From Acinetobacter soli (lineage in GTDB: Bacteria; Pseudomonadota; Gammaproteobacteria; Pseudomonadales; Moraxellaceae): a DNA stretch of 64,000 nt. The stretch is from assembly GCF_000760595.1 (NCBI RefSeq), contig NZ_BBNM01000011.1, forward strand, positions 1 to 64,000, in the 5' to 3' direction. Position numbers and translations under genes: made by a program. This document shows, in pieces, positions 34,523-42,990 of the stretch. Below the pieces are notes generated by a model. That model saw nothing but the letters and a program-made list of their open reading frames with translations, had not been told where the DNA came from and did no database searches. Position 1 is the stretch's first letter, and every line of letters starts with the position of its first letter.

Positions 34523-34551
34523 TAAAAAAAGCACCCGAAAGTGCTTTTTTT
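34523..34551. terminator. Terminator after the cold-shock gene
   Basis: AAAAAAGCAC ccgaaa GTGCTTTTTT, symmetric with T runs on both strands. It ends the minus-strand cold-shock transcript. Confidence 0.8.
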
Positions 34552-34560
34552 AATTGTTAC

Positions 34561-34770
34561 TTATTGAGCAACAATATTGACAGCGCTTGGACCTTTCTGG
34601 CCTTCAACGATGCTAAATGATACACGCTGACCTTCATGAAGCGTTTTGAAACCTGAGCTTGCAATTTCTTTGAAATGTGCAAAAACGTCAGGACCAGAAT
34701 CTGGTTGAATAAAGCCAAAACCTTTAGTTTCGTTAAACCATTTAACGGTTCCAGTAACTGTGTTAGACAT
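34561..34770 (-). CDS. Cold-shock domain protein, CspA family
   Basis: A 69-residue protein of usual length. RNP1 KGFGFIQP (residues 16-23) and RNP2 DVFAHF (29-34) are intact. It is a single OB-fold that binds single-stranded RNA/DNA and melts mRNA structure. The gene follows a long AT-rich upstream region, as is common for csp genes with long leader RNAs. It is the first chromosomal gene after attR. Confidence 0.95.
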   Translation of the reverse strand: MSNTVTGTVKWFNETKGFGFIQPDSGPDVFAHFKEIASSGFKTLHEGQRVSFSIVEGQKGPSAVNIVAQ

Positions 34771-35279
34771 AATCTTACCCTATATTTTTAATAGTAAATT
34801 GCCAAATAAAATTTGACCGATATAACTTTGAAAATTTAACAAATTAAGCTCAAGAATCTAAAAAACGGAGGATTATGAATAAAACTTCGATACTTTAAAA
34901 GGTTTAACTAATTGTGTCATTTCTCTAGCTAGACTCTATACTACCCTAAAAACCACATCAAGTATATGCTTATTTGATATATATACTTACAAAAATAAAA
35001 TGCGATTACTCAAAAACCGATGAAAATTAGAACCTTAAAAATATCATTAAAAAAATATTTTCTATCACATTAACAATTATATGTTATAGTCGAATTTTAA
35101 AATGCATTAATTTAATATTTATTTTCGGATGATTCCTCATCCGAATTTCAATGTAAAATAATTTTCTTATCACCTTCCTATTTTTTAATTAACTAATTAA
35201 GTTATAAATATTTTAATTGAAATAAATTTAACTATTTAAATAAATTAATTAATCTCAATTTAGGCCAAAAGGATACCTT
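34771..35279. promoter_or_regulatory. Divergent intergenic region with an inverted repeat
   Basis: 509 AT-rich bases between the cold-shock gene (minus) and an orphan gene (plus). A perfect inverted repeat TTCGGATGA ttcc TCATCCGAA lies at 35124-35145. The part nearest 34770 probably forms the csp leader. No other gene is seen. Confidence 0.5.
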
Positions 35280-35555
35280 ATGTCTAGGTCTACCATGATT
35301 AATTATAAAATCACGATTCAAGATGCAAATAATTTCATCAGAAAAATCATCAAAGTAAAAGATATTCAATTTAATAAAGAACTTCTTTACGAAACAAATG
35401 AATGGTTATGGATTTTTGAAGACAATAATGAGTTTTGTCCATTTGAGCTCTGGAGTTTTATGGATCGCGTAAAAGTACATGATGGACTCATTTTTAATCA
35501 TAAAATATATAAAGTCATTGAGGTCACTAAAATGAATAAAATAAGATATATATAA
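35280..35555 (+). CDS. Orphan AT-rich small protein, unknown
   Basis: A 91-residue protein (start MSRSTMINYKITI...) with strand-rich ends and ETNEWLWIFEDNNEFCPFEL in the middle. AGGATACCTT lies before the ATG. A perfect hairpin terminator follows, which supports a real transcript. No family recognised. Confidence 0.55.
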   Translation: MSRSTMINYKITIQDANNFIRKIIKVKDIQFNKELLYETNEWLWIFEDNNEFCPFELWSFMDRVKVHDGLIFNHKIYKVIEVTKMNKIRYI

Positions 35556-35580
35556 TAAAAAAGCTCATATTATGAGCTTC
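35556..35580. terminator. Hairpin terminator AAGCTCATA/TATGAGCTT
   Basis: A near-perfect palindrome flanked by A and T runs between the convergent genes at 35280 and 35607. Confidence 0.65.
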
Positions 35581-35606
35581 TTATCTATTTTTTAACCATA
35601 CAGCTA

Positions 35607-35810
35607 TCATTTGGTTTTTAATATTTTTACAGCAGTACCAGGCTCATGGTTGTTTAATGCGAGCCAGAGCACTTTACTGTTATCTACATGCCCTTTAGTC
35701 ATGACACTTGCAATATCTACCTCAAAATTTTGCAAAACGTCATTTGCATAGTAAACGAGATTAAATACTGATTTTACTTCAATGGCTTGTTTATTGATCA
35801 TCACATTCAA
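35607..35810 (-). CDS. Orphan small protein, unknown
   Basis: A 67-residue protein: MNVMINKQAIEVKSVFNLVY, ending TAVKILKTK. It may begin at the second Met (35801). It lies in a run of AT-rich orphans (35280-36831) that looks like accessory chromosomal DNA. Confidence 0.45.
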   Translation of the reverse strand: MNVMINKQAIEVKSVFNLVYYANDVLQNFEVDIASVMTKGHVDNSKVLWLALNNHEPGTAVKILKTK

Positions 35811-35824
35811 CTTTCACTATTTTT

Positions 35825-36058
35825 TCATATAGAAAAATTAGATTGTAATTTATAGAGTTTATTAAATTCGGTGTAGAAAGACTTTCCATCTAAATTTAAT
35901 GCCAGAACCGTACCAGATTCTAATTCAACTTGCTTCGTCACCTCAACCAAGGTCTGACCATGCAAGTTACTTTGGACTTTTTTTAATGGTACAATATTCA
36001 CGCGAATAATGTCGCCATTTACTGCTTTGGCTGTTGTCCAGCCGTTCATAATATTCAT
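35825..36058 (-). CDS. Orphan small protein, unknown
   Basis: About 77 residues from MNIMNGWTTAKAVNG (GGGTT just upstream; an ATG at 36070 is also in frame). Strand-rich, with DIIRVNIVPLKKVQ and SGTVLALNLDGKSFY. No domain recognised. Just 14 nt upstream of the 35607-35810 gene, so possibly co-transcribed. Confidence 0.5.
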   Translation of the reverse strand: MNIMNGWTTAKAVNGDIIRVNIVPLKKVQSNLHGQTLVEVTKQVELESGTVLALNLDGKSFYTEFNKLYKLQSNFSI

Positions 36059-36585
36059 TATAAAACCCATACTTATGAGCTTTTGTAATCAGAAAAGATT
36101 AATTTACATGTATCCAACTTGGATAGTGATAAGTTAAAGGCATCTCGCCTAAGATCTATAACAGTTACATCAGCTTTAATGACACATAGGTGTCGATTGA
36201 TCATATTTAGTTTGATTCAACATAGCAGCCTGATTTGCTCAAACTGCTATTCACCGGTGTACCTTTTAGGTACACAATGCGTTAAAGATTTGAATTCGTA
36301 TAAAATAATAATTACTTTTATAAAATGTGGGAGCGCAAGTCCATTAACAACTCAAATCTACTTGTTCTGAATCGGAACAATTTCGGCTAAAGTTATAGTA
36401 ACACCATTTCTCAGTAATACCTAATTTAAGTCGCTTTCAGATACAACTCTCATTCGTTTTAATTGCTTTATAATTCGGCTTAATATTTAGCAAATTAGAG
36501 CGAAATTGTAGCATATAAGTCATATCTGGAAATTTTGAAGACAATTGAAAAATAAGAATAAATAATATATTTCACATGGCGTTAT
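36059..36585. other. Intergenic region with two inverted repeats
   Basis: About 527 bases without a supported gene. TATCCAAcTTGGATA (36111-36125) sits just upstream of the 36058 gene and could be an operator. GTGTACC tttta GGTACAC (36257-36275) is a second 7-bp-arm repeat. Nothing else is recognised. Confidence 0.45.
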
Positions 36586-36831
36586 TTATCGCAAGTTTTG
36601 AAACATTGAAAACGTAATAGCTTTACCTTTCATGTCATTAAAATCTCTATACAACGTATTGTTTTTAATAAATAAGTTGAAGTATTTATTTTCAGATAAC
36701 GCTTTATCATCTTCTAACGAAAAAATAGTGATACCAGCTTTTGAAAATAGATCATCTAAATTTTCAAAAGTCGTATTCTTTTGAAAGAAATTCTCAGAAA
36801 GTATTCTTCTGATATTTACTTTTACTGTCAT
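36586..36831 (-). CDS. Orphan small protein, unknown
   Basis: An 81-residue protein from MTVKVNIRRIL; GAGG lies 6 nt upstream, which favours this start over 36867. Content such as FENLDDLFSKAGITIF and NNTLYRDFNDMKGKA suggests a small alpha/beta domain. No family recognised. Confidence 0.5.
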   Translation of the reverse strand: MTVKVNIRRILSENFFQKNTTFENLDDLFSKAGITIFSLEDDKALSENKYFNLFIKNNTLYRDFNDMKGKAITFSMFQNLR

Positions 36832-37189
36832 TTTGAACCTCACAAACGAAACAATTCTTTCAAGCATACATATTCAAATGATGCCATGAGTAAAATAATT
36901 ATTTTGTTACAATATTTCAATAAAATCAAGATTTTGATGCTTTTAAATTATTAAGCTACTGTTTCATATAACTGACTAAATTATCCGCAAATTACAAGTG
37001 TAAATCTTAGGTTTCATCCCAAGTTTAATACTCATTTTTATAAATTTTTTCATTCAATTTTCGTAAATTTTTCTATTTTAATTACCTTTTAAAAAATCCC
37101 TTTCGGGGTTTTTGCATCTTCTAACTTATGTCTAGTTATAGATGATTCAAATAAGAGACGAAACATATGATAAACATAAAATTCATCAA
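36832..37189. other. Intergenic region with a terminator
   Basis: AT-rich, no gene seen. AAAAAATCCC tttc GGGGTTTTT at 37091-37113 is a likely terminator for the minus-strand transporter genes, effective on both strands. Confidence 0.55.
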
Positions 37190-37702
37190 TCAATATCTGA
37201 TATCTTTTCGCAACTTAAGAGGCTTTAGGTCTGATACTTTTTCGGCCTTAGGTTGCATCGTCTTACTGCTTGAATAGATAAAGTAAAGCGCTATACCCAG
37301 ACAAATTAATGCCGCGAATCGTTCAATAGAAAAAGGCAAAGCTTTATTATTCAACCAGCCAAAATTATCGATCAACATACTCATGAGCAACTGACCAAAA
37401 ATCACAGCAACTGTTGCAACAGCGGTCCCGATACGCTGTACAGCCAGCACCATAACAACAATATATGGCACACCACAAAAAGCACCTAATAATTGCCATT
37501 TAGGTACATCAAGCAAAGTCAGTGAATGTCTGGGTTCGAAATAAAAAATTAATAAGGCAGTAATTAATGCGCCAACCGAAAAGGTTAAAAACGCACTTTT
37601 AAACACACCGACTTGACTTCCAAGTTGGCCATTAATTGCAGCTTGAACACTCAACATGGCACCACCAAACACTGCCAATAGAATCATAAATGTTGTGATC
37701 AT
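37190..37702 (-). CDS. Small DMT-family transporter (YdcZ/DUF606)
   Basis: A 170-residue inner-membrane protein with five hydrophobic segments and family motifs: FGGAMLSVQAAINGQLGSQV, then GVPYIVVMVLAVQRIGTAVA and FGQLLMSMLIDNFGWL. DUF606 proteins often occur as adjacent pairs that may form a heteromeric exporter. Here the partner (37708 onward) is truncated, so function may be lost. Confidence 0.8.
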   Translation of the reverse strand: MITTFMILLAVFGGAMLSVQAAINGQLGSQVGVFKSAFLTFSVGALITALLIFYFEPRHSLTLLDVPKWQLLGAFCGVPYIVVMVLAVQRIGTAVATVAVIFGQLLMSMLIDNFGWLNNKALPFSIERFAALICLGIALYFIYSSSKTMQPKAEKVSDLKPLKLRKDIRY

Positions 37703-37707
37703 ATTCG

Positions 37708-37899
37708 CTATCCTCGTGCAACCAAAATAAGTGCAATCACAATAAAAACTAAAGCAATAAGACGTTTAGAATCGATTTTTCGATGTGATACACCCAATAG
37801 ACCAAAGTGATCAATCATCAGACTTTTAAAAATCTGTCCGGCTAAAATACCAATCATGGTCATGGCTATGCCAAGTTGACAGGCCTCTGTAAGCGCTAT
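37708..37899 (-). pseudogene. Truncated DMT-family transporter (YdcZ/DUF606), N-terminal half missing
   Basis: Only the C-terminal part remains (LGIAMTMIGILAGQIFKSLM, IDHFGLLGVSHRKIDS, final membrane helix). Normal length is about 150 residues. The sequence upstream of about 37899 is antisense to a LysR effector domain, so the reading frame's first dozen residues are not transporter-derived. It lies 6 nt upstream of the intact paralog. Confidence 0.8.
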
Positions 37900-38463
37900 C
37901 CAAAACTTTCGATTGAGCTGATTCAAACCGACGAATATATCGATCCATTTAGAGACAGCACCGATTTGGTTTTTCGTATAGGCGTACTCAACGATTCATC
38001 TTTACACGCGCGAGTATTTGGTGCACAAAAATATTATCTTGCGGCATCACCTGAATATTTATGCAGATACGGACAACCTCAACAACCTGCGCAGTTGTTA
38101 GAGCATAAAGCGCTTGTTTATAAAGGGTTTGAAGGACCAAATCGCTGGTTAATTAAAGAAGCAGACGGCGCATGGACTCAATTACCAGTCCATGCACTCA
38201 TGACATCGAATAATGCTGAGAGCCTTATGCGTGCAGCACTTGATGGTCTGGGTATTGTCATGTTCCCAGATTGGCTCATTGGAGAAGCGTTAAAGTCAGG
38301 TGATTTAGTTCAATTACTTCAACCGCATGAAGTCTCGATTAAATCCCAACCTCAATACATTGCTGCAATTTATCCAAATGCACGCCATCCACCCCTGAAT
38401 GTTCGTGCAGTCATCGATTACTTTAGCGAGATTTATGGCACCCCACTTTACTGGCAGTATTAA
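37890..38463 (+). pseudogene. Truncated LysR-family regulator, HTH domain missing
   Basis: From RYPKLSIELIQTDEYIDPF through IRIG-like 'FRIGVLNDSSL', SPEYLCRYGQP and GIVMFPDWLIGEAL this is the effector-binding domain of a LysR regulator. The N-terminal 100 or so residues with the DNA-binding helix are absent. The frame could start at ATG 37876, but that codon belongs to the antisense of the transporter gene. Confidence 0.85.
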
Positions 38464-38524
38464 TCACTCAGTAAAATTAACATTGAACTGAACTCATTTA
38501 ATGAGCTACCAGTGCCGTGCCAAG

Positions 38525-38959
38525 CTACTTACATACAATTCCAGAACCTTCTTTATAGTAATCCGTCGCGGTTTTGAGCTCTGCCAACAATTTGGTTTCA
38601 TTAAACTGATTTGGCTTTAAATGAACCAGCGCCGGTATGTATTCAGATTTATAAACATTGGGCCAATCGACGCACAAAATCTGGACGCGCTGGGTTTGCG
38701 AAGTATTGGGATTGTCGAGTAAGTCCATAAAATGACTAATTTGTTTGTCCGATTGTTCAAACTGGGCCTGATAGTTAATTGCTTTTGGCGCCTTTTGTGC
38801 TTGAACAGCTTCGGAGCTGTGCATCGGTGCAGAGGCCGAATGCACTGCGCTCGATACATGATCTGCCGATGTCTTTGGCTCAGGTTGTTCTGGTGAACGA
38901 TCACATGCAGTAAGCGATAAACTAAGGAGCAAAAGCGCGAGACTATGACGTTTCATCAT
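38525..38959 (-). CDS. Lipoprotein, unknown (possibly DUF5339)
   Basis: A 144-residue protein. The signal MMKRHSLALLLLSLSLTAC has lipobox LTAC, so it is lipid-anchored. A P/S/A-rich linker (20-60) and a C-terminal domain with two cysteines (VQILCVDWPNVYKSEYIPAL ... IVCK) follow. The pair of Cys may form a disulfide. Family call is tentative. Confidence 0.65.
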   Translation of the reverse strand: MMKRHSLALLLLSLSLTACDRSPEQPEPKTSADHVSSAVHSASAPMHSSEAVQAQKAPKAINYQAQFEQSDKQISHFMDLLDNPNTSQTQRVQILCVDWPNVYKSEYIPALVHLKPNQFNETKLLAELKTATDYYKEGSGIVCK

Positions 38960-39054
38960 GATGTGAGTGGCTTAAAAGCTTGAGTATAAGATGACTTTTC
39001 ATCTAACACTACTCGATTTATAGCAACTTGTTTAAACAACTCTCAATTGATTCA

Positions 39055-39082
39055 TAAAAAAATACCCGCTCGAAGGCGGGTA
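39055..39082 (-). terminator. Terminator after the PEGA-like lipoprotein gene
   Basis: Minus-strand stem ATACCCGCC/GGCGGGTAT type hairpin followed by seven T. Confidence 0.75.
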
Positions 39083-39089
39083 TCTTGTA

Positions 39090-39590
39090 TCAGTTTAGTT
39101 TGGTAGAACGTGCCATCACCTGTTCAGGCACATTTTGTTTTAAAATCACTGCAAGTGTTTTTTCATTTTTTGCAGTATCAATGCCATTACTTGCCAATAC
39201 TGCATTCACATCTTTAGGGCTTAAAGTAAACATGGCGCCAGTCATTGGATCTACAACCAAGATTCCAATCAGACCACCAAAAATAATATTACCGAAATAC
39301 CAACCATTTAAGCGTGACTTGACTTGCATGGTTTGAGTTTGATATCCATCTTTAGAAAATGAGACTTGATAGTTTTCAGGCTGGAAAAAACCGGCGCTTT
39401 TTTTCAGAGTTACAGTCGCAGGAGTTTGTCCCATATGCACTTTTTCACCTTTTTTATTGGTGATCGTGATCGTTGCAATTTCTGGTACGCTTTTAAATGA
39501 CATCGTTTGGGTTGAACCCGTAATAATGGTTGCACATCCTGTGAACGTTGCAGTGACTGCCAATAAAGACGCAATTAATGTTTTTTTCAT
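39090..39590 (-). CDS. Lipoprotein with PEGA-like domain
   Basis: A 166-residue protein from MKKTLIASLL, lipobox FTGC. Residues 25-95 (TQTMSFKSVPEIATITITNK, GQTPATVTL, YQVSFSKDGYQTQTMQVK) match a PEGA-type beta sandwich. A glycine-rich hydrophobic stretch (about 100-125) may be a membrane-associated helix. Likely outer-membrane or periplasmic; biological role unknown. Confidence 0.7.
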   Translation of the reverse strand: MKKTLIASLLAVTATFTGCATIITGSTQTMSFKSVPEIATITITNKKGEKVHMGQTPATVTLKKSAGFFQPENYQVSFSKDGYQTQTMQVKSRLNGWYFGNIIFGGLIGILVVDPMTGAMFTLSPKDVNAVLASNGIDTAKNEKTLAVILKQNVPEQVMARSTKLN

Positions 39591-40130
39591 TTCCAACTCA
39601 ATGATTACATGTTGTAAAAATTTAGAAACAAAACTTTACACTTTGTTGTTATATTGTCAATTTTTTCTTCATAATTTCATTGAGTTAGTTGCTTTTTTAG
39701 GCAAATTAGATACTTTATTCATTTAGAATGATGCCTTAATTGTGGGATGATGAGTTAAGTAAGGAAAATCGACATCATTTGGGTTTAGCGGTACTCATTT
39801 CACTACGCCGCGATATTCATCATTGTTTTTTTGATTATTCTTGATCTAATTTTTATATCTTGATAAAAAAAATAGTTTAAGACATTAATTTATAATAATT
39901 TTGATGAATTCTTACGACTCTAAATAGAATCACATTCTCAATATTTTTAAGATTCCTTATTTTTAAACTCCCTGTATGATGGAAAAATCGTCTACTCCAT
40001 GTCTGCGCCAAAAAATTTTAAGATTTGTCGATACTAACAACCAGATTTTCAATCAGATCTCAATAAATAATCATCGACAAAGGCCAAACTATGACGTATA
40101 TCGAAGCAAATAAAATAGGGAAATCACGTT
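39591..40130. promoter_or_regulatory. Intergenic region upstream of the OFA transporter
   Basis: 540 AT-rich bases between divergent genes. Promoters for the lipoprotein (minus) and transporter (plus) must lie here. No gene, repeat or recognised operator was seen. Confidence 0.4.
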
Positions 40131-41801
40131 ATGGCAACAACAGATTCAACCTCTGGCGCTCAGCCCCCCTTTCTTTCTAAGCAAAGAATCATTGCAAAGC
40201 CAGATTTTAATCGCTGGCTCGTCCCTCCTGCCGCTCTTGCCATTCATCTGTGTATTGGTATGGCCTATGGATTTTCGGTATTCTGGCTACCGCTCTCCAA
40301 AGCAATTGGAATTGAAGATCCTGTCGCTTGTGCTGCCGATGTCGGCTTTTTTCAGCAATTGTTTATTACCACTTGTGACTGGAAAATCTCGACGCTCGGC
40401 TGGATGTATACGCTGTTTTTTGTTTTGCTGGGGAGCTCCGCTGCAATTTGGGGGGGATGGTTGGAGCGCGTTGGCCCACGAAAGGCTGGACTGATTAGTG
40501 CGCTGTGCTGGTGTGGCGGCATGCTGATTTCTGCACTCGGCATTCATTTACATCAGTTCTGGTTGATGCTTTTAGGATCAGGCGTGATTGGCGGAATTGG
40601 CTTGGGTTTGGGTTATATCTCTCCCGTCAGTACACTAATTAAATGGTTCCCCGACCGCCGCGGTTTGGCAACAGGCTTGGCGATTATGGGCTTTGGTGGC
40701 GGTGCCATGATTGGTTCACCTCTTGCAGTCGAATTAATGGCACACTTTTCAACACCAACCAATGTGGGCGTGGCAGCGACTTTTGTTTGCATGGCGCTGA
40801 TCTATTTTGTATTTATGGTTGCGGGTGCTCTAACTTACCGAATTCCGGCACAAAACTGGAAACCTGCAGGTTGGGAACCGAGCGCCAAAATGCAGCAAAA
40901 TGCATTTATTACCAAACAACATGTGCATGTTAAAAAGATCTGGGGCATCCCTCAGTTCTGGCTGGTCTGGGCGGTACTCTGCATGAACGTTTCCGCGGGG
41001 ATTGGCGTGATTGGCATGGCTTCACCCATGCTTCAGGAGGTTTTTGCGGGTCAGTTAATTAGGCTACCTTTAAAATTTTCAGAACTTAGTCAAGATCAGC
41101 TCAAAACTATTGCAGCAATCGCTGCCGGCTTCACTGCATTGCTGAGTCTATTTAATATTGGGGGTCGGATTGCGTGGGCCAGTTTATCCGATCGTATCGG
41201 GCGTAAAGCCACCTATAGCGTATTTTTTATTTTAGGTGCGGCTTTATACGCTTTTGTACCGTTTGCAGCGCAAATGGAAAGTAAGCTGTTATTTGTTGGG
41301 GCGATCTGTATCATCATCAGTATGTACGGAGGTGGATTTGCTACAGTTCCGGCTTATCTGGCCGATTTATTCGGCACCCAAATGGTTGGCGCAATTCATG
41401 GTCGATTACTCACCGCATGGGCTACCGCCGGTATTTTAGGGCCTGTGATTGTGAATAATATGCGTGACTATCAACTTGGTTTAGGCCTTGCAGCGAGCCA
41501 AGTCTATAACCAGACCATGTTTATTTTGGCAGGCTTATTAATTGTGGGTTTAATTTGTAACCTATGTATTCGTCCGGTCAATCCCAAGTATTTCATGACG
41601 CCAGCCGAACTTGAAGCAGAGCAAAAAAGTGCCGAAAAACATCATGAAAATCAACAAGTATCCAGTGCGATTCTGACTGAATCGAGTACTGCAAGTAACA
41701 ATCACCTGTTACTGGTGGTATTGGCATGGCTAGCGGTGGGTATTCCATTACTCTGGGGCATTTATCGTACACTCATCAGCGTTAAAGCTTTTATTCAGTA
41801 A
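40131..41801 (+). CDS. MFS transporter, oxalate/formate antiporter (OFA) family
   Basis: A 556-residue inner-membrane protein with about 12 membrane segments. The opening WLVPPAALAIHLCIGMAYGF and GGIGLGLGYISPVSTLIKWF, then PDRRGLATGLAIMGFG, are OFA hallmarks. GGRIAWASLSDRIGRKATY is the second-half MFS loop motif. Longer than most members because of an insertion near 75-90 and a C-terminal cytosolic tail. Substrate is probably a small monocarboxylate; not determinable here. Confidence 0.85.
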   Translation: MATTDSTSGAQPPFLSKQRIIAKPDFNRWLVPPAALAIHLCIGMAYGFSVFWLPLSKAIGIEDPVACAADVGFFQQLFITTCDWKISTLGWMYTLFFVLLGSSAAIWGGWLERVGPRKAGLISALCWCGGMLISALGIHLHQFWLMLLGSGVIGGIGLGLGYISPVSTLIKWFPDRRGLATGLAIMGFGGGAMIGSPLAVELMAHFSTPTNVGVAATFVCMALIYFVFMVAGALTYRIPAQNWKPAGWEPSAKMQQNAFITKQHVHVKKIWGIPQFWLVWAVLCMNVSAGIGVIGMASPMLQEVFAGQLIRLPLKFSELSQDQLKTIAAIAAGFTALLSLFNIGGRIAWASLSDRIGRKATYSVFFILGAALYAFVPFAAQMESKLLFVGAICIIISMYGGGFATVPAYLADLFGTQMVGAIHGRLLTAWATAGILGPVIVNNMRDYQLGLGLAASQVYNQTMFILAGLLIVGLICNLCIRPVNPKYFMTPAELEAEQKSAEKHHENQQVSSAILTESSTASNNHLLLVVLAWLAVGIPLLWGIYRTLISVKAFIQ

Positions 41802-41804
41802 CGC

Positions 41805-41850
41805 TTAGCGCATAAAAAATCCCGCATCGGCGGGATTTTTTATGCGCTAA
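41805..41850. terminator. Long bidirectional terminator
   Basis: A perfect inverted repeat with 21-bp arms (TTAGCGCATAAAAAATCCCG plus one base, loop ATCG) between convergent genes. The inner stem and A/T runs would terminate on both strands. Confidence 0.85.
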
Positions 41851-41853
41851 TAA

Positions 41854-42963
41854 TTAGCTTGCTAGTCGCTTTTGAACCAAGATCGATCCAACAGAATAAC
41901 CCGCACCAAATGAACAGATTACGCCATATTCATCTGATTCGACCTCATGACCCGTACGATGCAGCGCAATCATTACTCCCGCAGATGACGTGTTGGCAAA
42001 TTCATCTAAGATAATAGGTGTGCGCTCAGGTTCAGCATCTTTACCCAATACCAGTTTGGCAATCAGCTGATTCATGTTCAGATTAGCCTGATGCAACCAG
42101 AAACGCTTGATCGACTCAGCTTCAATTTGGTTTTTTTCAAGTTGTGTACTGATGATTTTTGCCACCAAAGGACACACTTCCTTAAATACTTTACGGCCAT
42201 CTTGTCGGAACTGCTTGTCATCACGTACCGCATCTTCGCTTCGATTTAAAAAGCCGAAGTTGTTGCGAATATTATTGGAAAACTGGGTAAACAAATGGAT
42301 ATCTAAAATTTCAAACCCATTTTTAGTTTCGGTGTCCTCAATAATCGATGCCGTAGCAACATCACCAAAAATAAAGTGACAATCGCGTGAACGATAGTCG
42401 GTATGGCCTGAAGTAATTTCAACATTGACCAGTAGCACACGGCGCGCGCCAGACTTAATGGCATCATATGCCTGTTTTAAGCCAAACGTTGCCGCCGAAC
42501 ATGCCACATTCATATCATAGGCATATCCTTCGATCCCGAGCGCCGTCTGTATTTCTACAGCAACTGCCGGATAGGCACGCTGCAAATTAGAGCATGCCAA
42601 AATCACGACATCGATATCTTCCGGAGCTACCCCCGCATTGGTCATGGCATCCTTTGCTGCCCACACGCCCCATTCGGCTTGAATCGAAAGCTCGTCATCG
42701 GTACGTTCTTCAAGGCGTGGGCGCAAGCGTGATGGATCAAGTACACCTGATTTTTCAATCACGTAACGGCGCTGAATCCCTGATGCTTTCTCAATAAACT
42801 CAGCACTTGAGCCTAAACGCTCTGGCAACTCACCCGCAGCGATTTTCTCAGCATTGTCCTGATTGTACTGTTCTACATAGGCATTAAGACTTTCGACCAG
42901 TTCTTGATTACTAATCGATTCGGCTGGATGGTACAAACCTGTACCGGTAATACGTACGCCCAT
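41854..42963 (-). CDS. Beta-ketoacyl-ACP synthase III-like protein
   Basis: A 369-residue thiolase-fold enzyme, longer than E. coli FabH (317). The triad is visible: Cys in [12 protein letters not shown], His in [10 protein letters not shown] and Asn in [10 protein letters not shown]. The extension at residues 25-85 resembles the Pseudomonas PA3286-type enzymes that condense medium-chain acyl-CoA with malonyl-ACP. Likely role: fatty acid synthesis from acyl-CoA primers. Single gene, convergent with the transporter. Confidence 0.85.
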   Translation of the reverse strand: MGVRITGTGLYHPAESISNQELVESLNAYVEQYNQDNAEKIAAGELPERLGSSAEFIEKASGIQRRYVIEKSGVLDPSRLRPRLEERTDDELSIQAEWGVWAAKDAMTNAGVAPEDIDVVILACSNLQRAYPAVAVEIQTALGIEGYAYDMNVACSAATFGLKQAYDAIKSGARRVLLVNVEITSGHTDYRSRDCHFIFGDVATASIIEDTETKNGFEILDIHLFTQFSNNIRNNFGFLNRSEDAVRDDKQFRQDGRKVFKEVCPLVAKIISTQLEKNQIEAESIKRFWLHQANLNMNQLIAKLVLGKDAEPERTPIILDEFANTSSAGVMIALHRTGHEVESDEYGVICSFGAGYSVGSILVQKRLAS

Positions 42964-42990
42964 GTAAAACTCCTTATGAGAATGCGGGGA

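Noticed and set aside
36119..36370. 83-residue plus-strand ORF
   Set aside because: No ribosome site, composition unlike a folded protein, and it runs through an inverted repeat.
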